Origin: Tubiluchus corallicola
Taxonomy: Eukaryota > Priapulida > Priapulimorpha > Priapulimorphida > Tubiluchidae
Direction of reading: 5' to 3'
DNA length: 64,000 nt
Assembly (NCBI GenBank): GCA_030141605.1
Contig: JAQGDQ010000001.1
Coordinates: 2,514,501-2,578,500, forward strand
Every line of letters begins with the position of its first letter. Position 1 is the first letter of the stretch. The notes beneath the pieces were generated by a model that was not told the origin of the DNA, did not search any database, and worked only from the letters and a program-made list of their open reading frames with translations. Shown here one piece after another: positions 22,891 to 37,509 of this stretch. The translations under genes were made by a program, and so were the position numbers.

Positions 22891-24749
22891 ACATTATTAT
22901 AAGACCATCAAACTTGTCAACAGTATTATTGGTCAGCTAAGCAGTACTGGTGTACAGTATTATAAATAAGACAGTAATTTTAAATAAGTTAATTATGGTG
23001 GGAAGCCTAAATCCATTATATTTGCAGCAATACTATTTAATAGTCATTCACCGATGCAATGCATTCGTTTTCACGCATGAAATTTTAGATCTTTGTCTGT
23101 AAGCGAGGTGGTACACGCAAATGTCAAGCAAGCGCGAACGTCGGTCCCATATAGTGTTTTCTTTATTATTATATTAAATTAAGTTGTATTACTTGTATAA
23201 TTATTGCGTAATAAGTGATTAATCATTTCGGGCAAATGTGCGGTGCTGCTCAATATAAAAAAAGACAGAGGGTAAACGCCATACACAAATTATACGCCAT
23301 TTTTCCTATTCTTCTTATGGATAAAAATACAGCCGATTACTTACTAATATTAGAAACTGATAGCAGGCACAAATAACAAAATATTTTTGAAGTTATTAAA
23401 ATGTAATGAGGATTCTACGTCGTTATTGTCTCCGTTAAACATCAAATAACATTATGATGATTGTTTTCGGCGCCGTTTACCGCATTAGCCCATAACCGCT
23501 ATGACACTAATACGCATGCGCTAAATTTGTAGCGAATCAGTGCTTATATACAGCCATTACGCTAATAGCCATGCGCTAAATTTGCCGAGAATCAGTGCCC
23601 AAATACCGATTCGTTAATTTCGCTTACTCTTAACTTTACAAGTTTTTCACATTTGCTTGTAGCCCTTCAATCGAAATTTGATATATAAATAAATAAATTG
23701 AGGGTTTACAATTGAGCATATTGGTTTATCACTCCGTTGTGACTGTAAGCACGTATAACTATTCTCTTAGTAATCAACATGATAACCATCATGTTTAATC
23801 TTCAGAAAAGCTGATTGTGTGTTATTATTCACAAAATTTGCAAGACAGAAGTTATTTTTACAAGAAATTAAAACTTTGAGCCAAAAAAATGTCTTCACAA
23901 TTTAAGCAGAATGTAGTGACAAAGTTTCGAAGTTATATATATATATATATAATAATGGGGCATATTTAATTGTTTAGTGACTCATAACGACCCGCAGTCT
24001 TCGACTGTTAACGTTTGTAATGCATGTGCGCTTTACCAAAAAGCTCTTGTTTCATCCACTGCTATGGGTGTGGTGCTGCTTACTCGTGCAATCTGCTGTT
24101 ATGCAAGGCAACTGAGTAGTAAATTAATTGGTTGGAATACCCGGAGATTAGTAATATTTGGTAAAGGAATTATTAATTTTTATACTGTGAGGTTGAATGT
24201 GAATCTGTAGCCACTTTACGCTTTTAGGTGTAGTGACTAGAGGAAGTGGAATGCGATGATGAAGTGATGAATTATTTTAACTTATGAATGATTGACATGA
24301 TTGTTCAGCGGTATACCAAAAAAGAAGATTCGTCATTTGTCGTTCTGGAAAACCCTATGCTGTGTTGCAAAACTGATTTTTGGTGTCCCTGTTCGTCAGA
24401 TAAGATTATTACTTTAAGCCTACGATATTTGGACAGACTGCTGTTTTTAAACAACAAGCATAAGTGACCACTCACTTGTAAGAAAGGCCATTTTTCAGCG
24501 ATTTTACTGTTGTAAAATCATAGGGATACAATTTTCAGTTCAATTTTGCATTGTCTTCCCTCTCTTAGTCACGTGCGAAGTGTAAGAAATTTGTTCCCGA
24601 GGTGACACGATGTGGTGATTGATGCTCGAATTACAAGTAATATCATATTGGCGGAACCATACTTTTGCGTACCCACTGAGTTGCGGACCGGAAAATACTT
24701 GGTCGGCGATATTTGGAAAACAAGCGAAAGCTGAGAGGTCATCACTATT
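22891..24749. other. Intergenic DNA with CpG-bearing patches
   Basis: No exon is recognised. CpG dinucleotides are more frequent around 23080-23160, 23460-23660 and 23980-24120 than in the surroundings, so this could hold a promoter or a non-coding first exon of Flower (minus) or of the SLC16 gene (plus). That is inference only. A 77-codon open stretch at 23977-24210 has no recognisable similarity. Confidence 0.35.
23502..23611. repeat. 55-bp imperfect tandem duplication with CATGCGC cores
   Basis: CATGCGCTAAATTTG starts at 23515 and again at 23570, each followed by G(C/A)GAATCAGTGC and an AT-rich spacer, giving a period of 55 bp. The first unit contains TACGCATGCGCT, close to the palindromic NRF-1 site TGCGCATGCGCA; the second is TAGCCATGCGCT. 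Such sites are typical of CpG promoters in animals, but a TSS here is unproven. Confidence 0.6.
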
Positions 24750-24960
24750 GGGAGCGGAGTAGGACGCTACCCGAAATAAGACGCCTCGTACATGGGCTGC
24801 CCCAGTAGGACACTAGAGATGTACTATACTGTACTTGTACTGGCAGCGTCCGTTGTCCTTGTTTGTTTGATAATAGCAATTGAAAACGTCAATACACCTT
24901 GCATAATTTAGTATATCTGATAAAATAAAAGATCTTATTCTGAGCGGCCAATAGTAGAAA
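24750..24960 (-). repeat. Second, inverted copy of the 6.03-6.24 kb repeat
   Basis: The reverse complement of this segment aligns with 6030-6240 over about 200 bp: TTTTATCAGAT...ACTAAATTAT, GACGTTTTCA, AAACAAACAAGGACAACG, CTAGTGTCCTACT and GGGCAGCCCATGTACGA occur in the same order in both. The match includes the start of the LINE frame seen in the first copy, so both are probably 5' parts of the same LINE family. The copy loses similarity just past 24960, before the endonuclease catalytic block. Confidence 0.75.
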
Positions 24961-27499
24961 GGCCAATACTAAATTTGGCTTCGGCATTAATCTTGTTTAA
25001 ATGAAATAAACCCGCTTTTTAGACGATTCTAGCGTTTGCTTAAAGTATTTGATTCTTTATTTTGTCTCGCTTCACAGACAGGTATTCTGTTTCACTATCT
25101 CTTGGACAAATAGTTGCTTTTACTAAGTAAACAGCCTACCGAGCTATGTCCCTACACAGCTTTAGATACTTAGTTTAATGTTATGACGATATTAATGGAG
25201 CTAATAATAATGATGATATTATCGCAAAAAATACATTAAATTTTGTAAATTGCCAAGGACTATCCATCATTATTATAATAAAGTTACGTTTTCTCTAAAA
25301 CAAATTTAGTTTTACGTTTTATTGTGGCATAATTCTCGACAGAAATCGCCAGTGTCCTACTTGGCGATCGGGCGATTCACAGCTATTCTAATATTTCTAT
25401 CAGGCTCCTGTATATCCACAACATAAAGGAGCAAGCCAAAAAGAAAACTGTACCGCTGTGGTTGTTACACGTCTACTTTGAGCCTTATCATTTCTCTAAC
25501 TTTTATCACTTGTCTGATCCAAGCATTGACTCTTACCAGTGTGCCTGTGTTTACTGAACATAGGTCTTTTTCGTTCCTTGCACTCCTTGGGCTGCCCACG
25601 TACTGCTTTTTCGCAAATTTGACACATGCGTTTTAGCGGCAGTGTCTTACTTCGGCTAGTGGCGTACTCCGCGCCCGATAAGGCTTGTTGAATGTTTTTT
25701 TATTCTTGCTTTTGTTTTTAGCATTGTGTAGTGCTGTCGTTATTAACTGCAGCAAGACTATAAGCCAGTTAGTCAGTTCTGCAGGAGCAGAAATTTCTTT
25801 AGATCCCGAACTGGACTGAACCGAGGGAAACGTTACTTTGAGTGATTCTCATATTGCAAGACTTTCATTAATATTGAAATATTTCGCTCCTTTATTACTT
25901 TTCGGATAGACAATTTTTGAAACTGCTTTCTAGTTTAATGCTATAAATACACCATAAATTACAAAGATTTAAGAGTTGTGACAAGTCACTGCCTTTAAGC
26001 AGTAAATTCGCTGTTACTGCGAAGAAGATTCAGATTGGGTAATTAGTTATACTGTCAATGAAAACTCTAGCTTATGTTTAGATAATTTAAGTTTAGTGTT
26101 TATTTTCTTTCTACCATTCTTTGATGATATTACTCACAATACATCTCTTCAGGTCAGAAGTGCAAAGTAAAAAAATCAGTTGTTAGCAAAAAATTAAAAA
26201 TTCACAACAAAAAATCGAAGTGCAAAGCGAAAAGTGAAAATTGGCAGAATAGTGCAGGTTTTTTTCTGCTAATAAATATGCAAATTATGTCATCAAGAAC
26301 TTTCGCCATGTAACTTAAGTACATTCTGTTATGTTAGGTATAGAAACTTAATTTTTGTAAATTTTTGTATGAGACAGAGCATGCCGCTGATATTGGCTAA
26401 TGGTCTTTCTGAGTTGAAAGACTGACTGACTGACTGACTAAATGGTAGAGCAGCAAAAGTCAATACAATAGCCAAAAAAGATAGAAACAAAGGAACACTA
26501 AAATATAATGTAGACACAAAAAGTTTGAGTCACTCCCAGATCTGTGGTCATGAGTCAAAGTGTTCGACATTTCTTATCCAACGTCAATGCATTTTATAGT
26601 CCGCTGTCTGTAAAGCTAGCCACAAGTAAAATTTGAAAAACATTTTCCAAATATTAGTAGTCAGACATTCTTACTTTGAAACTCTTCATGCTGCCCGAAA
26701 TATGATAACCTCAAGCTGACATTCCCCCATAGCTATCTATAGTTATCATTAATTATCAAAATTTTTGGAGCAAAGTATGTGTGACGTATAGCAAAGACCA
26801 TAGAGATTTTTGGCGATACCAAAAAATAATGTGACGACAATAATATGTTATGTTTGCCCAAAATGTGGTACACGTAATATAGAAGACTAATAATGATGAT
26901 ACCATAATCTAAAAGGCTTATATAGTATTGGTATAAGTTAAAATAGTATTGCTGATAGTTGGTTGCACTCAAGTTTAGCAAATTAATTCACATTCATTGT
27001 TAAATATGACAGGGCTATTGCTGCTTTTCTGAGCCAAGTTTGAATCAACGAGACTGAAAATTTAAACTTTGGTTGTCACTCTCAGAACTGCTTGAGTCAT
27101 CGTTTGGTTATTCGACGGTCAGTATTTAATTAGTTTGGAATAACAGTTAATGAATGAGTCAGCCACTACCATTAGTATTATTTTTATATTAGAAAGTGTT
27201 CAAAAGTACTGTAATGAAAAGGTTGATTGGCAGAATTTTGCTAATTGTGCCTGCCATGATTTACGTTTGCCTCATGCTACACTCAGTAACTATGGCAGTC
27301 TTATTAACATTAGTTAACATTCTGCACTTTTGATTTTTCCTTATGCACCTTTGATATTTTGCTGTGCACTTTTGATTTTTTGCTTTAGTCTTATTTGTGC
27401 ACTTTTGATTTTTTTGCTGAGAACAATAGATTCGCAAACAAATCGCATGAATCACTTCCACCTTTTCTGTTTTTGTGTAAGTAATGTACTATTGATTAT
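24961..27499. other. Intergenic DNA, no gene recognised
   Basis: No exon is supported. Words related to the neighbouring repeat (AGTGTCCTACTT near 25350; AGTGTCTTACTTCGGCTAG near 25645) suggest more degraded transposon material. A short (GACT)n run is at 26423-26440, and a tandem 'GCACTTTTGATTTTT' motif with variants recurs four times at 27323-27415. Confidence 0.4.
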
Positions 27500-27558
27500 T
27501 ATCATCATTGTCATTTTCATCATCATCATTACCATCATTTTCGTCATTATCGTCATTA
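27496..27558. repeat. (CAT)n/(ATC)n-rich microsatellite
   Basis: Imperfect ATC/ATT triplets (ATCATCATTGTCATTTTCATC and so on) run up to the border of the MITE that follows. Non-coding simple sequence. Confidence 0.8.
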
Positions 27559-27714
27559 TAGTCAAACCTCTATAACACCTACTTTGAGATTGTAAAAAGT
27601 TGACATTAAGCGAGTATACATATTTGTGCAAATATGGACATTTTGTTTCACCAAAAATATAGGCATTAAGCCAGTTTGGCATTATAACAGAGGTTATATA
27701 ACAAGGTTTGACTG
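27559..27714. mobile_element. Tc1/mariner-type (pogo/Tigger-like) MITE
   Basis: The left end TAGTCAAACCTCTATAACACC is matched at the right end by the inverted GGTTATATAACAAGGTTTGACTG. TIRs of the CAGTCAAACCTCxxTATAA form are characteristic of pogo/Tigger elements. TA dinucleotides flank both ends (27557-27558 and 27715-27716), as expected for the TA target. At about 156 bp it cannot encode a transposase. Confidence 0.75.
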
Positions 27715-28309
27715 TACTTTATTACTACTATTGTTGATACTACTGCTGGCACTGGTGCCATTACTACCACCACCACAGCTTAGCAATGTGTTCTACTGAG
27801 AGCCACTTTTGAACCAAATTTTGAAAATTTGTTTTTACTGTATTGGTAATTTCCATACAATAGGGGACTAAACTGCACTAAGTGAATGCCAAAAAGTCAT
27901 TTTAGAACAGTGCTTACATACTTCTGATTTACCAACTGTGGTAATATAACGAAATGTCTAGGTTTATTGTCAGCTAAAACTGTATTTTAGTCATAAAAAG
28001 AACATTTGCATGTTTGAAGTTTATTTTGTTATTGTTAATAGGTGATGTCTCAGTGCACAGAAAATTATTTATGGATAGACAGCTCAAACTACATCAAGTA
28101 GAAGTTAGAAAGGGAAATCCCTGCACAGCATTTTCATCAACGACTGTTCCAGCTATTTGCTTGCTACTAAAGATTGTGCTTTTGTCATTCATGGTGTTAG
28201 AAAATTTTTTGAGCATAATAACGAGCACTACCAGTTTTCCAATGAGCCACTTAATTGCAAGCATTCATTTTAGAATTGTCCAGAGCAAACTCAGGACTTT
28301 TGTAAAAGA

Positions 28310-31300
28310 ATGGCAGCCGAAGTTAAGCAGACAAAAATTAGCTTGGAAAGTTCGCTTAGTGAGGACTCGAGTGACTACCCACCCCCTCCGGATGGTGGCT
28401 GGGGTTGGGTGGTTGTGTTTGCGTCATTTATGGTTCATTTAATATCAGATGGGACGTCATTTGCATTTGGAGTTTTATATGTGAATATGTTAGATTTATT
28501 TCATGAGAGCAGCGGCAAGACAGCTATTGTTGGTTCACTTTATGTGTCAGTACCTTTGCTAGCCGGTCCTCTTGCTGGAGTAATAGTCGAAAAATTGGGA
28601 TGTCGAAAATCTGTTATTATCAGTGGATTCCTCACAAGTACTGGGTACCTTCTAAGCATTTTTGCACCGTCTGTTGAGATACTGTGTGTCACTTTAGGAC
28701 TTATTTCAGGTTTGGGTTTAGCCACAGGCTTTGTTGCTGCTATTGTTGCTATTGTGTTTTATTTTGAGAAACGTCGCTCACTTGCCACTGGTTTAGCTAC
28801 ATGTGGATCTGGAATAGGATGTTTTGTTTTTGCGCCTTTTCTACAGTACCTTATTGAGCAGTATGGATTTCATGGAACGATGTTGATACTTGCGGGAATA
28901 TTTTTAAACCTGTGTGTTTTTGGGGCACTTTTGCGCCCATTACAATGGACAGACGATGATGAAGATAATGATGATGAAGGCGATGATGAAGATGAAAGTG
29001 AAAGTGAAGTAAACTCAACTGATGCCAGAGATGAAGTCAAAAAAATATTAAGTGATCTCCGTACTGAAGTGATAACAAACTTATCTGTTTCGCCTGATGA
29101 TATTTCTCATATTAAGTGCCTCTCTGGTCATGTCATTGTACCTTGCATTACAAAGAAGCCCGATTTTCTCAGTCATTCTTTACAGGTGCTGCCGGGCTTG
29201 GGCACGCCATCTCAAGCTCCTTTTTCTGATGATAACAGGCTTGCCTTGCAACTTGGACATCCATGTGAAAAAAGAAATCATGAACCCGAAGAAACGATCA
29301 ACAAAATTCATTTAACTTCACCAGGTTCTATAGATGAAATCATAGTAGATGGCAGTAGTGCTCCAGATGTTAAATGGGACATTGATTATGAGACAAAACA
29401 AATGCCTTTATTAAAAGTAGAAACACATAATAATGAAGCTATCTGTGGGCACAACCAGTGTCATCATTATAAATGCAGTGTTTCTCTTCCAGAATTCAGG
29501 AGAGAAATGTCTAGTAAAATTCTTCCCAAAACATTAGAAGTAGGTCAGACAGAGGAGCAGAATACTGGGAGTCTGAGAGTTCCTGAAGATGCGTGGAATG
29601 ACTTTCCTGTAATTATAAAAGATGACTTACCTAACCATACATGCAAGGACCAAACTGCACAACACTATCAAAGTTTACCATCTTCACTCTCCTCTTCTCA
29701 CCAGCATTTACCATTTGAGAAAGTACTACCTCCTCCTAGACTTTTGAAGCCTAAACGGCGCCAGACTGAATTTTATCATTCCAGCGAATATAAAAAACCA
29801 ACACTTGGCAGAGTTGCAAGTATAAGGCGACCTCCACCCAGCATGATCACACAGCCACCTCCCAGACGAGCTAGTATAATTGCCTCAAGACGAGCAAGTC
29901 TCTACACTCGAAGACATAGCCTGTACACTAGGAGGCAAAGCACTGCACTGCCAAAATTACAAGTAATAATGGATACTGCAAGAGATTCCTCAGGTATTCA
30001 GGGTGAGAACAATGTTGATGTCAGTGAAATGAATGCTAGTACTATTTTTGCTAAAATGCCTATTTATACCTATTTACTTGGCGATGATCGCACAGTATCG
30101 CCAAAACGATTAGCATATTCTGACAACTATAAAATGAAAGCAGTGAGTTGTCCAGATGTATTTCTTAATGTTGACACTTTGCCCCACAGCAAGCAAGAAC
30201 CTATATTATTTGAACAGTTCAGAAAAGCTATGAAAAGCATGATTGATGTTTCTATGCTCCGGAACATGATGTTTCTTCTTTTCTGGGTTTCAAATCTTAT
30301 CTTGTACATGTGGTATGATATTCCGTACATGTACATTACTGACCATGCAATAGCTATGAATATTTCCGAAGAAAGTGCTACACTCCTAGTGTCTATCATT
30401 GGAATTGCCAACGTTGTTGGTTTAGTTTCAATAGGTTATTTCGGTGATCAGCGGCGCATACAAAGTGTATTTCTTTATTCAATTTGTATAGCCGTGTGTG
30501 GTGTGTCTGTGATGTTGGTGCCATTTTTAGTTTCTCACCTGTCATTTGTCATTTTTGCTAGTGTATATGGTTTCTTTATTGGAGCAAATTATGCACTAAC
30601 TTCAATTATTCTTTGTGACTTACTTGGTCTTGACAAGTTTGCTAGTGCATATGGGTTAGTCTGCCTTGGTCAGGGAATTGCAAATGCCATAGGACCTCCA
30701 TTAGCAGGTATGACCTACGTACTTTGTAATTTAACTACTTTCTTTTCTGGTTATAATTTTTTTAACTTTCACTTGAAATTTTTTTGTTTTTAAACAAACA
30801 AAAAAAGGCTTAAGAATGTAGTCACTGTAAATATTAGAATTTGTTTACTACACAAAATAACAGCTGCCTTCAAAGTTGCAGTTCATATTTAGCAAGCAGA
30901 GATTATATAGTGGCATATGTAAAGTATTGTGCATTTACCCAAATTGCGACTAACTAGCAATTTGTCCCGAACTTTAAGTTCAGCTCTGTATTGCAGGTAT
31001 AAGGTGCTTATATCGGTTAGCGATTAAATGACCTGCAAATTGCGAAGTTTCTTTCCTCTGCATTTAGACTAAAAATTGGTAAAAAATCACTTGACAACTG
31101 GTAATGAAAATTTCTAGTTACGTGGGTAACATTTTTACTTCAACCTAAATTGCATAGGCCTTAAGGCATTTGTGTAAGGTGTTTGTCGTTACTCAAACTA
31201 GTTTACTATTTTCAACAAGTCTACTTGGTCAAGTGTTAGTAATTTTCTATTTCAAGCAACTGCAAGTAACACAGAAACGATTTTTGTCCTGTACGTTAAT

Positions 31301-31851
31301 AGTACTGTACACAAGATATGAGCAAAAGATGTGCGAAACTGATGTGAATAATAAACTTTCTTATCTTCCCCAGATTGCTCAAAAGTACCACAAGATCTGC
31401 TCTAAAACCAACTGCCTAGTTTAAGAAACTATTATTGTTTGATAAATCTGTTATTTCTAAGTCAGTAATAATTAGATTAGTTTTGAAGTTGTGAAGAAAA
31501 ATTTCATTGAGGATCTTTCGTTCACTAATAATTATAATTTATGTATTATAATGTTGAGTTTATTGCTGTTATTGTGAAGCAACAATATTTCTTGTCTTTT
31601 AAATGCTAAATATTTTATTTGCATGATATTTGACCTGGATTCGTTTATTTTTTCCAGGTTGGTTGTATGATATAACTGGTAACTATCACACGTCTTTCTA
31701 TTTAGCTGGTTTCTGGATTTTATTTTCTGGACTGATTCTAGTTGCTATGCCTTGTGCTCAGAAGTTACAGCAACGTTATCAGCGCTTGTTCAGATTGCAT
31801 CAGCTCTATGGAGTAGTATTATCTTCTACAGATAATGTTATAGTTAAATAA
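28310..31851 (+). CDS. SLC16 family transporter (monocarboxylate transporter-like), two coding exons
   Basis: This is an MFS permease of the SLC16 family, acting in a plasma or organelle membrane; the substrate cannot be told. Coding exons are 28310-30707 (ending G|GTATGA) and 31658-31851 (after TTTTTTCCAG); both borders are phase 1 and join as GPPLAG-WLYDITGNY, giving 863 residues. The N-terminus carries the signature DGGWGWVV (28-35) after PPPP. The loop after TM4 has YFEKRRSLATGLATCGSGIG (about 151-170). Six helices end near residue 213. An acidic (DDDEDNDDE) and serine-rich cytoplasmic loop then runs to about 640, far longer than in MCT1-4, as in MCT9/12/14-like and several invertebrate members. 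It includes an RRxS cluster (residues 519-544). The last six helices follow. In TM8 the segment GIANVVGLV (698-706) has Asn701 and Leu705 where MCT1 has the catalytic Asp and Arg. The ATG has a good context (AAGAATGG). AATAAA is at 32189. Confidence 0.93.
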
Positions 31852-32188
31852 GGCACTTATGTAGTAGTTAGAAGCCCCATAGGCTGTCCATAGATTAAAG
31901 TTCATTTACACTTTTGCTTTCAATTCCCAAAATATTTGGTAATACCTTCTTGTTTCATTTCTTTTTTCTTTGATTTCGTTTACCCTTTACAGGACATGCT
32001 GAAACAAACCTTATTTTCGTACAAGCCGTTTTGTTGCCATTTGAGAATTGAAGTGAAGTGAGAGAAACTCATATAACTAATAGTTATATGTAAAGTAACT
32101 GTCAGTGAAAACTGGTCTTGTGGACAGAGTTTGCTTTCTTGAAGGTCTCTTCAAGGACCTTGTGGACTGGGCATTAGTGTGTTTAAGG

Positions 32189-32194
32189 AATAAA
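32189..32194 (+). promoter_or_regulatory. Candidate polyadenylation signal of the SLC16 gene
   Basis: AATAAA lies 338 bp after the SLC16 stop codon, followed by a T/G-rich stretch near 32200-32290. It is the first canonical signal after the stop, so it is a plausible mRNA end. Confidence 0.5.
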
Positions 32195-32589
32195 AACATT
32201 TGTGCGACCATTGTAAAAATTATTTTAGAAATAGGGAAAATTGGACTGAATTTGGTTGTTATTAATTTTATTATCTTGTAACTTACTAACTTATTGCATC
32301 ATTTATTTGTGCAACATTTTGTACGTATTTTGTAAGGGCTGGAACTACATTTTTTTTATTTTTAAGTCAGAAATGATTTTATTTTTGTGTTATGGTCTTC
32401 ATATGGTGATACTGTATAATAGTTAATTTACCGATTGTTACCTCATACAAGCATTCTTAATTCACTTATTGGTGGGTATTATTACCTCTGTGATAGAGGA
32501 CTGTTTGTGAACAGGTTTTGTTTATGCGCAAATGATTGTAACATCCTAACAGAAGATGGCAGCAGCTTGTAGTGAGTGAGTGTGTGTGA

Positions 32590-35354
<2,765 letters not shown>

Positions 35355-35486
35355 ATACCAAACTCGAAAGACAGGAAATGAGATAAGTTGAGACATAGCC
35401 TGGGTTTGAACCCGGGACAAGACTCAAATCTAGTATCCCATGCACCTTTTCATAACTCTTGTCTCTTGTATTTCGAGTTTGGTATA
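35355..35486 (-). mobile_element. 132-bp TIR element with a tRNA-type B box
   Basis: ATACCAAACTCGAAA opens the element and its exact reverse complement closes it, a 15-bp perfect terminal inverted repeat. The minus strand contains GGTTCAAACCC (35413-35403), which fits the RNA polymerase III B-box consensus GGTTCRANYCC. No A box or full cloverleaf could be found. It may be a tRNA-derived SINE with inverted ends or a MITE that contains a B box by chance. Confidence 0.55.
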
Positions 35487-37059
35487 AAAACTTAATTAAT
35501 TGTGTGTTCGCGCCATTATACACTCAGTACTTATGAATTCTGACTGTTAGGATGAGATCTGTTAGCTTTTTACTATTTGTACCGATGCGTTCTCATTTCA
35601 CGATATTGTTAACTTTAAGTTATAACATTGAACTTGATATTTTTGTTATATACTCTGAAAAATAACAATTATTTTAGTTTTGTTAACAATGTAGAGCGCC
35701 ATTCATATTATTTATATAGGAATGGCAATAAGATGTTGCGTACGGATCACATACAACTGTTAGTAATATTGTTTCATTGGATTGGATTTAAATTCGTTTA
35801 ATGTATTTTAATAACTAATACTTTTGTGTCGGAAATCCGTCATTTGCACACTTGATATAGTATAAAGTTAGCTGTGTTAATACCTTAGTATTAATGAAAT
35901 CATTTAGTGCTGTTATACTTTTGTTAATTTTTGTGAAACTGTAATTGTTAGGCTTAAAATATATTACTGTAATTCAAGGCTTAAAATATAATACTGTAAT
36001 TCATGTATATGTAGTCGTGCGTAGGTAAGCTCTATTTCTTTTACAGGACAGTTGTGTGTATAGCAGTAATTGTAATAATAATAACAATAAACCCGTCTGA
36101 TTATTTTGACAATATTTTTAGTTTTTTTACAATAGTAGTAGTAGTAGTAGTAGTAGTTTATTGACCAATGAATAATAGCGGGATAACAAATTGTGTTAGT
36201 TGGTCCAACACGTAACATGAGCAATTCTGAGCATTATCCAATTTGCAAGCACAAATTACATTGTACTTTGCTAATTATTTAGTTCATGTTAGTTCAGTTC
36301 AAGTTCAAGTTTGGCTTATCCGTTTATTTTAGCTCAAAGTCATAATTTATATAAGTATATGGCACGTAATGTTAAAAGTCTATAACTAAAATCATGTAAA
36401 AGTCGGTATTATGGTAAAAAACTATTGCATACACAATTTTGTAATATGTAATTAATAAATAATGTGTGGTAAATATTATTAGATAATACCGCTGGTACCT
36501 AGTAGTGTATTTTATGCATAAAACATAATAATTAAATTGAGTATTAACGAAATTTAGTTCCAAGTTAAGCAATTTTGTAATCATCAAGGACAGTCTTTAG
36601 AGGCACATAATTATCAAAAATTTTCAGAAGTACACTTAATACAACATAAATTGTGTAACAGTATCTGTTATAATATTTGTATAATGCGTCACCAAAAAAG
36701 TGCAGAAACAAAAATAACCATTTATAGCATCGAATCCATTTATGTGTAACACAATTATTTGCGACCTTTTTTCGAGCCGCTGATTTAATGAATGACATTA
36801 ACAAAGATTAAGGCCAAAATTATAAAGTACTTAACAGCCTATTACAAAAAACTGACAGTCCAGTCCAGCTTCTTTAGCGACCGATTAAACATTGATAATT
36901 TCGCTATTTTGCCGAATGATTAAAGTTCTGATTAGTAAACAACGTTATATATACCTATTTACAAAGCTCGTTGTGCGCACATTATAATATAGTTAAGAGT
37001 GGTTAGGTACATAAAACTTTAATCTTTCTCAACAATAAGACCAGGACCTGTTGCAGGGG
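35487..37059. other. Intergenic AT-rich DNA with small repeats
   Basis: A direct duplication of about 27 bp (AGGCTTAAAATATA(T/A)TACTG...) lies at 35952-36004, and a (TAG)n run at 36133-36157. No exon is recognised in this 1.6-kb stretch upstream of the snail promoter. Confidence 0.5.
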
Positions 37060-37509
37060 GATAGAGGTACAGGTGTGCAAGAATGCAACGAAATCACAAA
37101 TCAAAGAACAAGGTAACTAATTGCTATGCACAAGTTGTTGCAGAATGAAAGGCAGGATTAAGGCATTGATTTGTGCTCGAGTGGACTTCCAGTGCCATTC
37201 GTACGAATTCCTTTCTCTAAATTCGCAGCCTTCCTTGACTACGAATAAAGCATCGTAGGAGGCCCAACCCGCTGCAGTCCAGCACCTGTTCGGGGTTGTC
37301 GCTCACGCATTATAGTTCTTTGATTCATGAAAACTGACGCTGGTTCGTGATTGGCCTGCCGCTTGCTTACCACGGCGCGTGATTGGTGGATCGTGTTCAT
37401 TAATTGCACCTGACGCTTGCAGTGATGAATGAGATCGTCGTTTCACTCATGTACCAAACGAATTGGGTTAAGCTACCAGTAAGGAATCAGTCGGACAATC
37501 TTAGTAGTT
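37060..37509 (+). promoter_or_regulatory. Promoter-proximal region of snail with E-boxes and CCAAT boxes
   Basis: The 450 bp before the snail ATG are richer in GC and CpG than their surroundings. They contain three Snail-type E-boxes: CAGGTG at 37070-37075, and CACCTG at 37283-37288 and 37407-37412. Two inverted CCAAT boxes (GATTGG at 37349-37354 and 37381-37386) are spaced 32 bp apart. Snail proteins bind CAGGTG, and vertebrate Snail1 is known to act on its own promoter, so autoregulation is plausible here. No clear TATA box was found and the TSS is unknown. Confidence 0.5.

Noticed and set aside
28014-28442. 142-codon + frame overlapping the start of the SLC16 gene
   Set aside because: It is out of frame with the clear transporter coding sequence that overlaps its end, and has no similarity of its own. 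The region before 28310 is more likely 5' UTR or intron.
35403-35413. Possible tRNA gene
   Set aside because: Only a B-box-like word is present. No acceptor stem, A box or cloverleaf can be drawn, and the word sits inside a TIR element.
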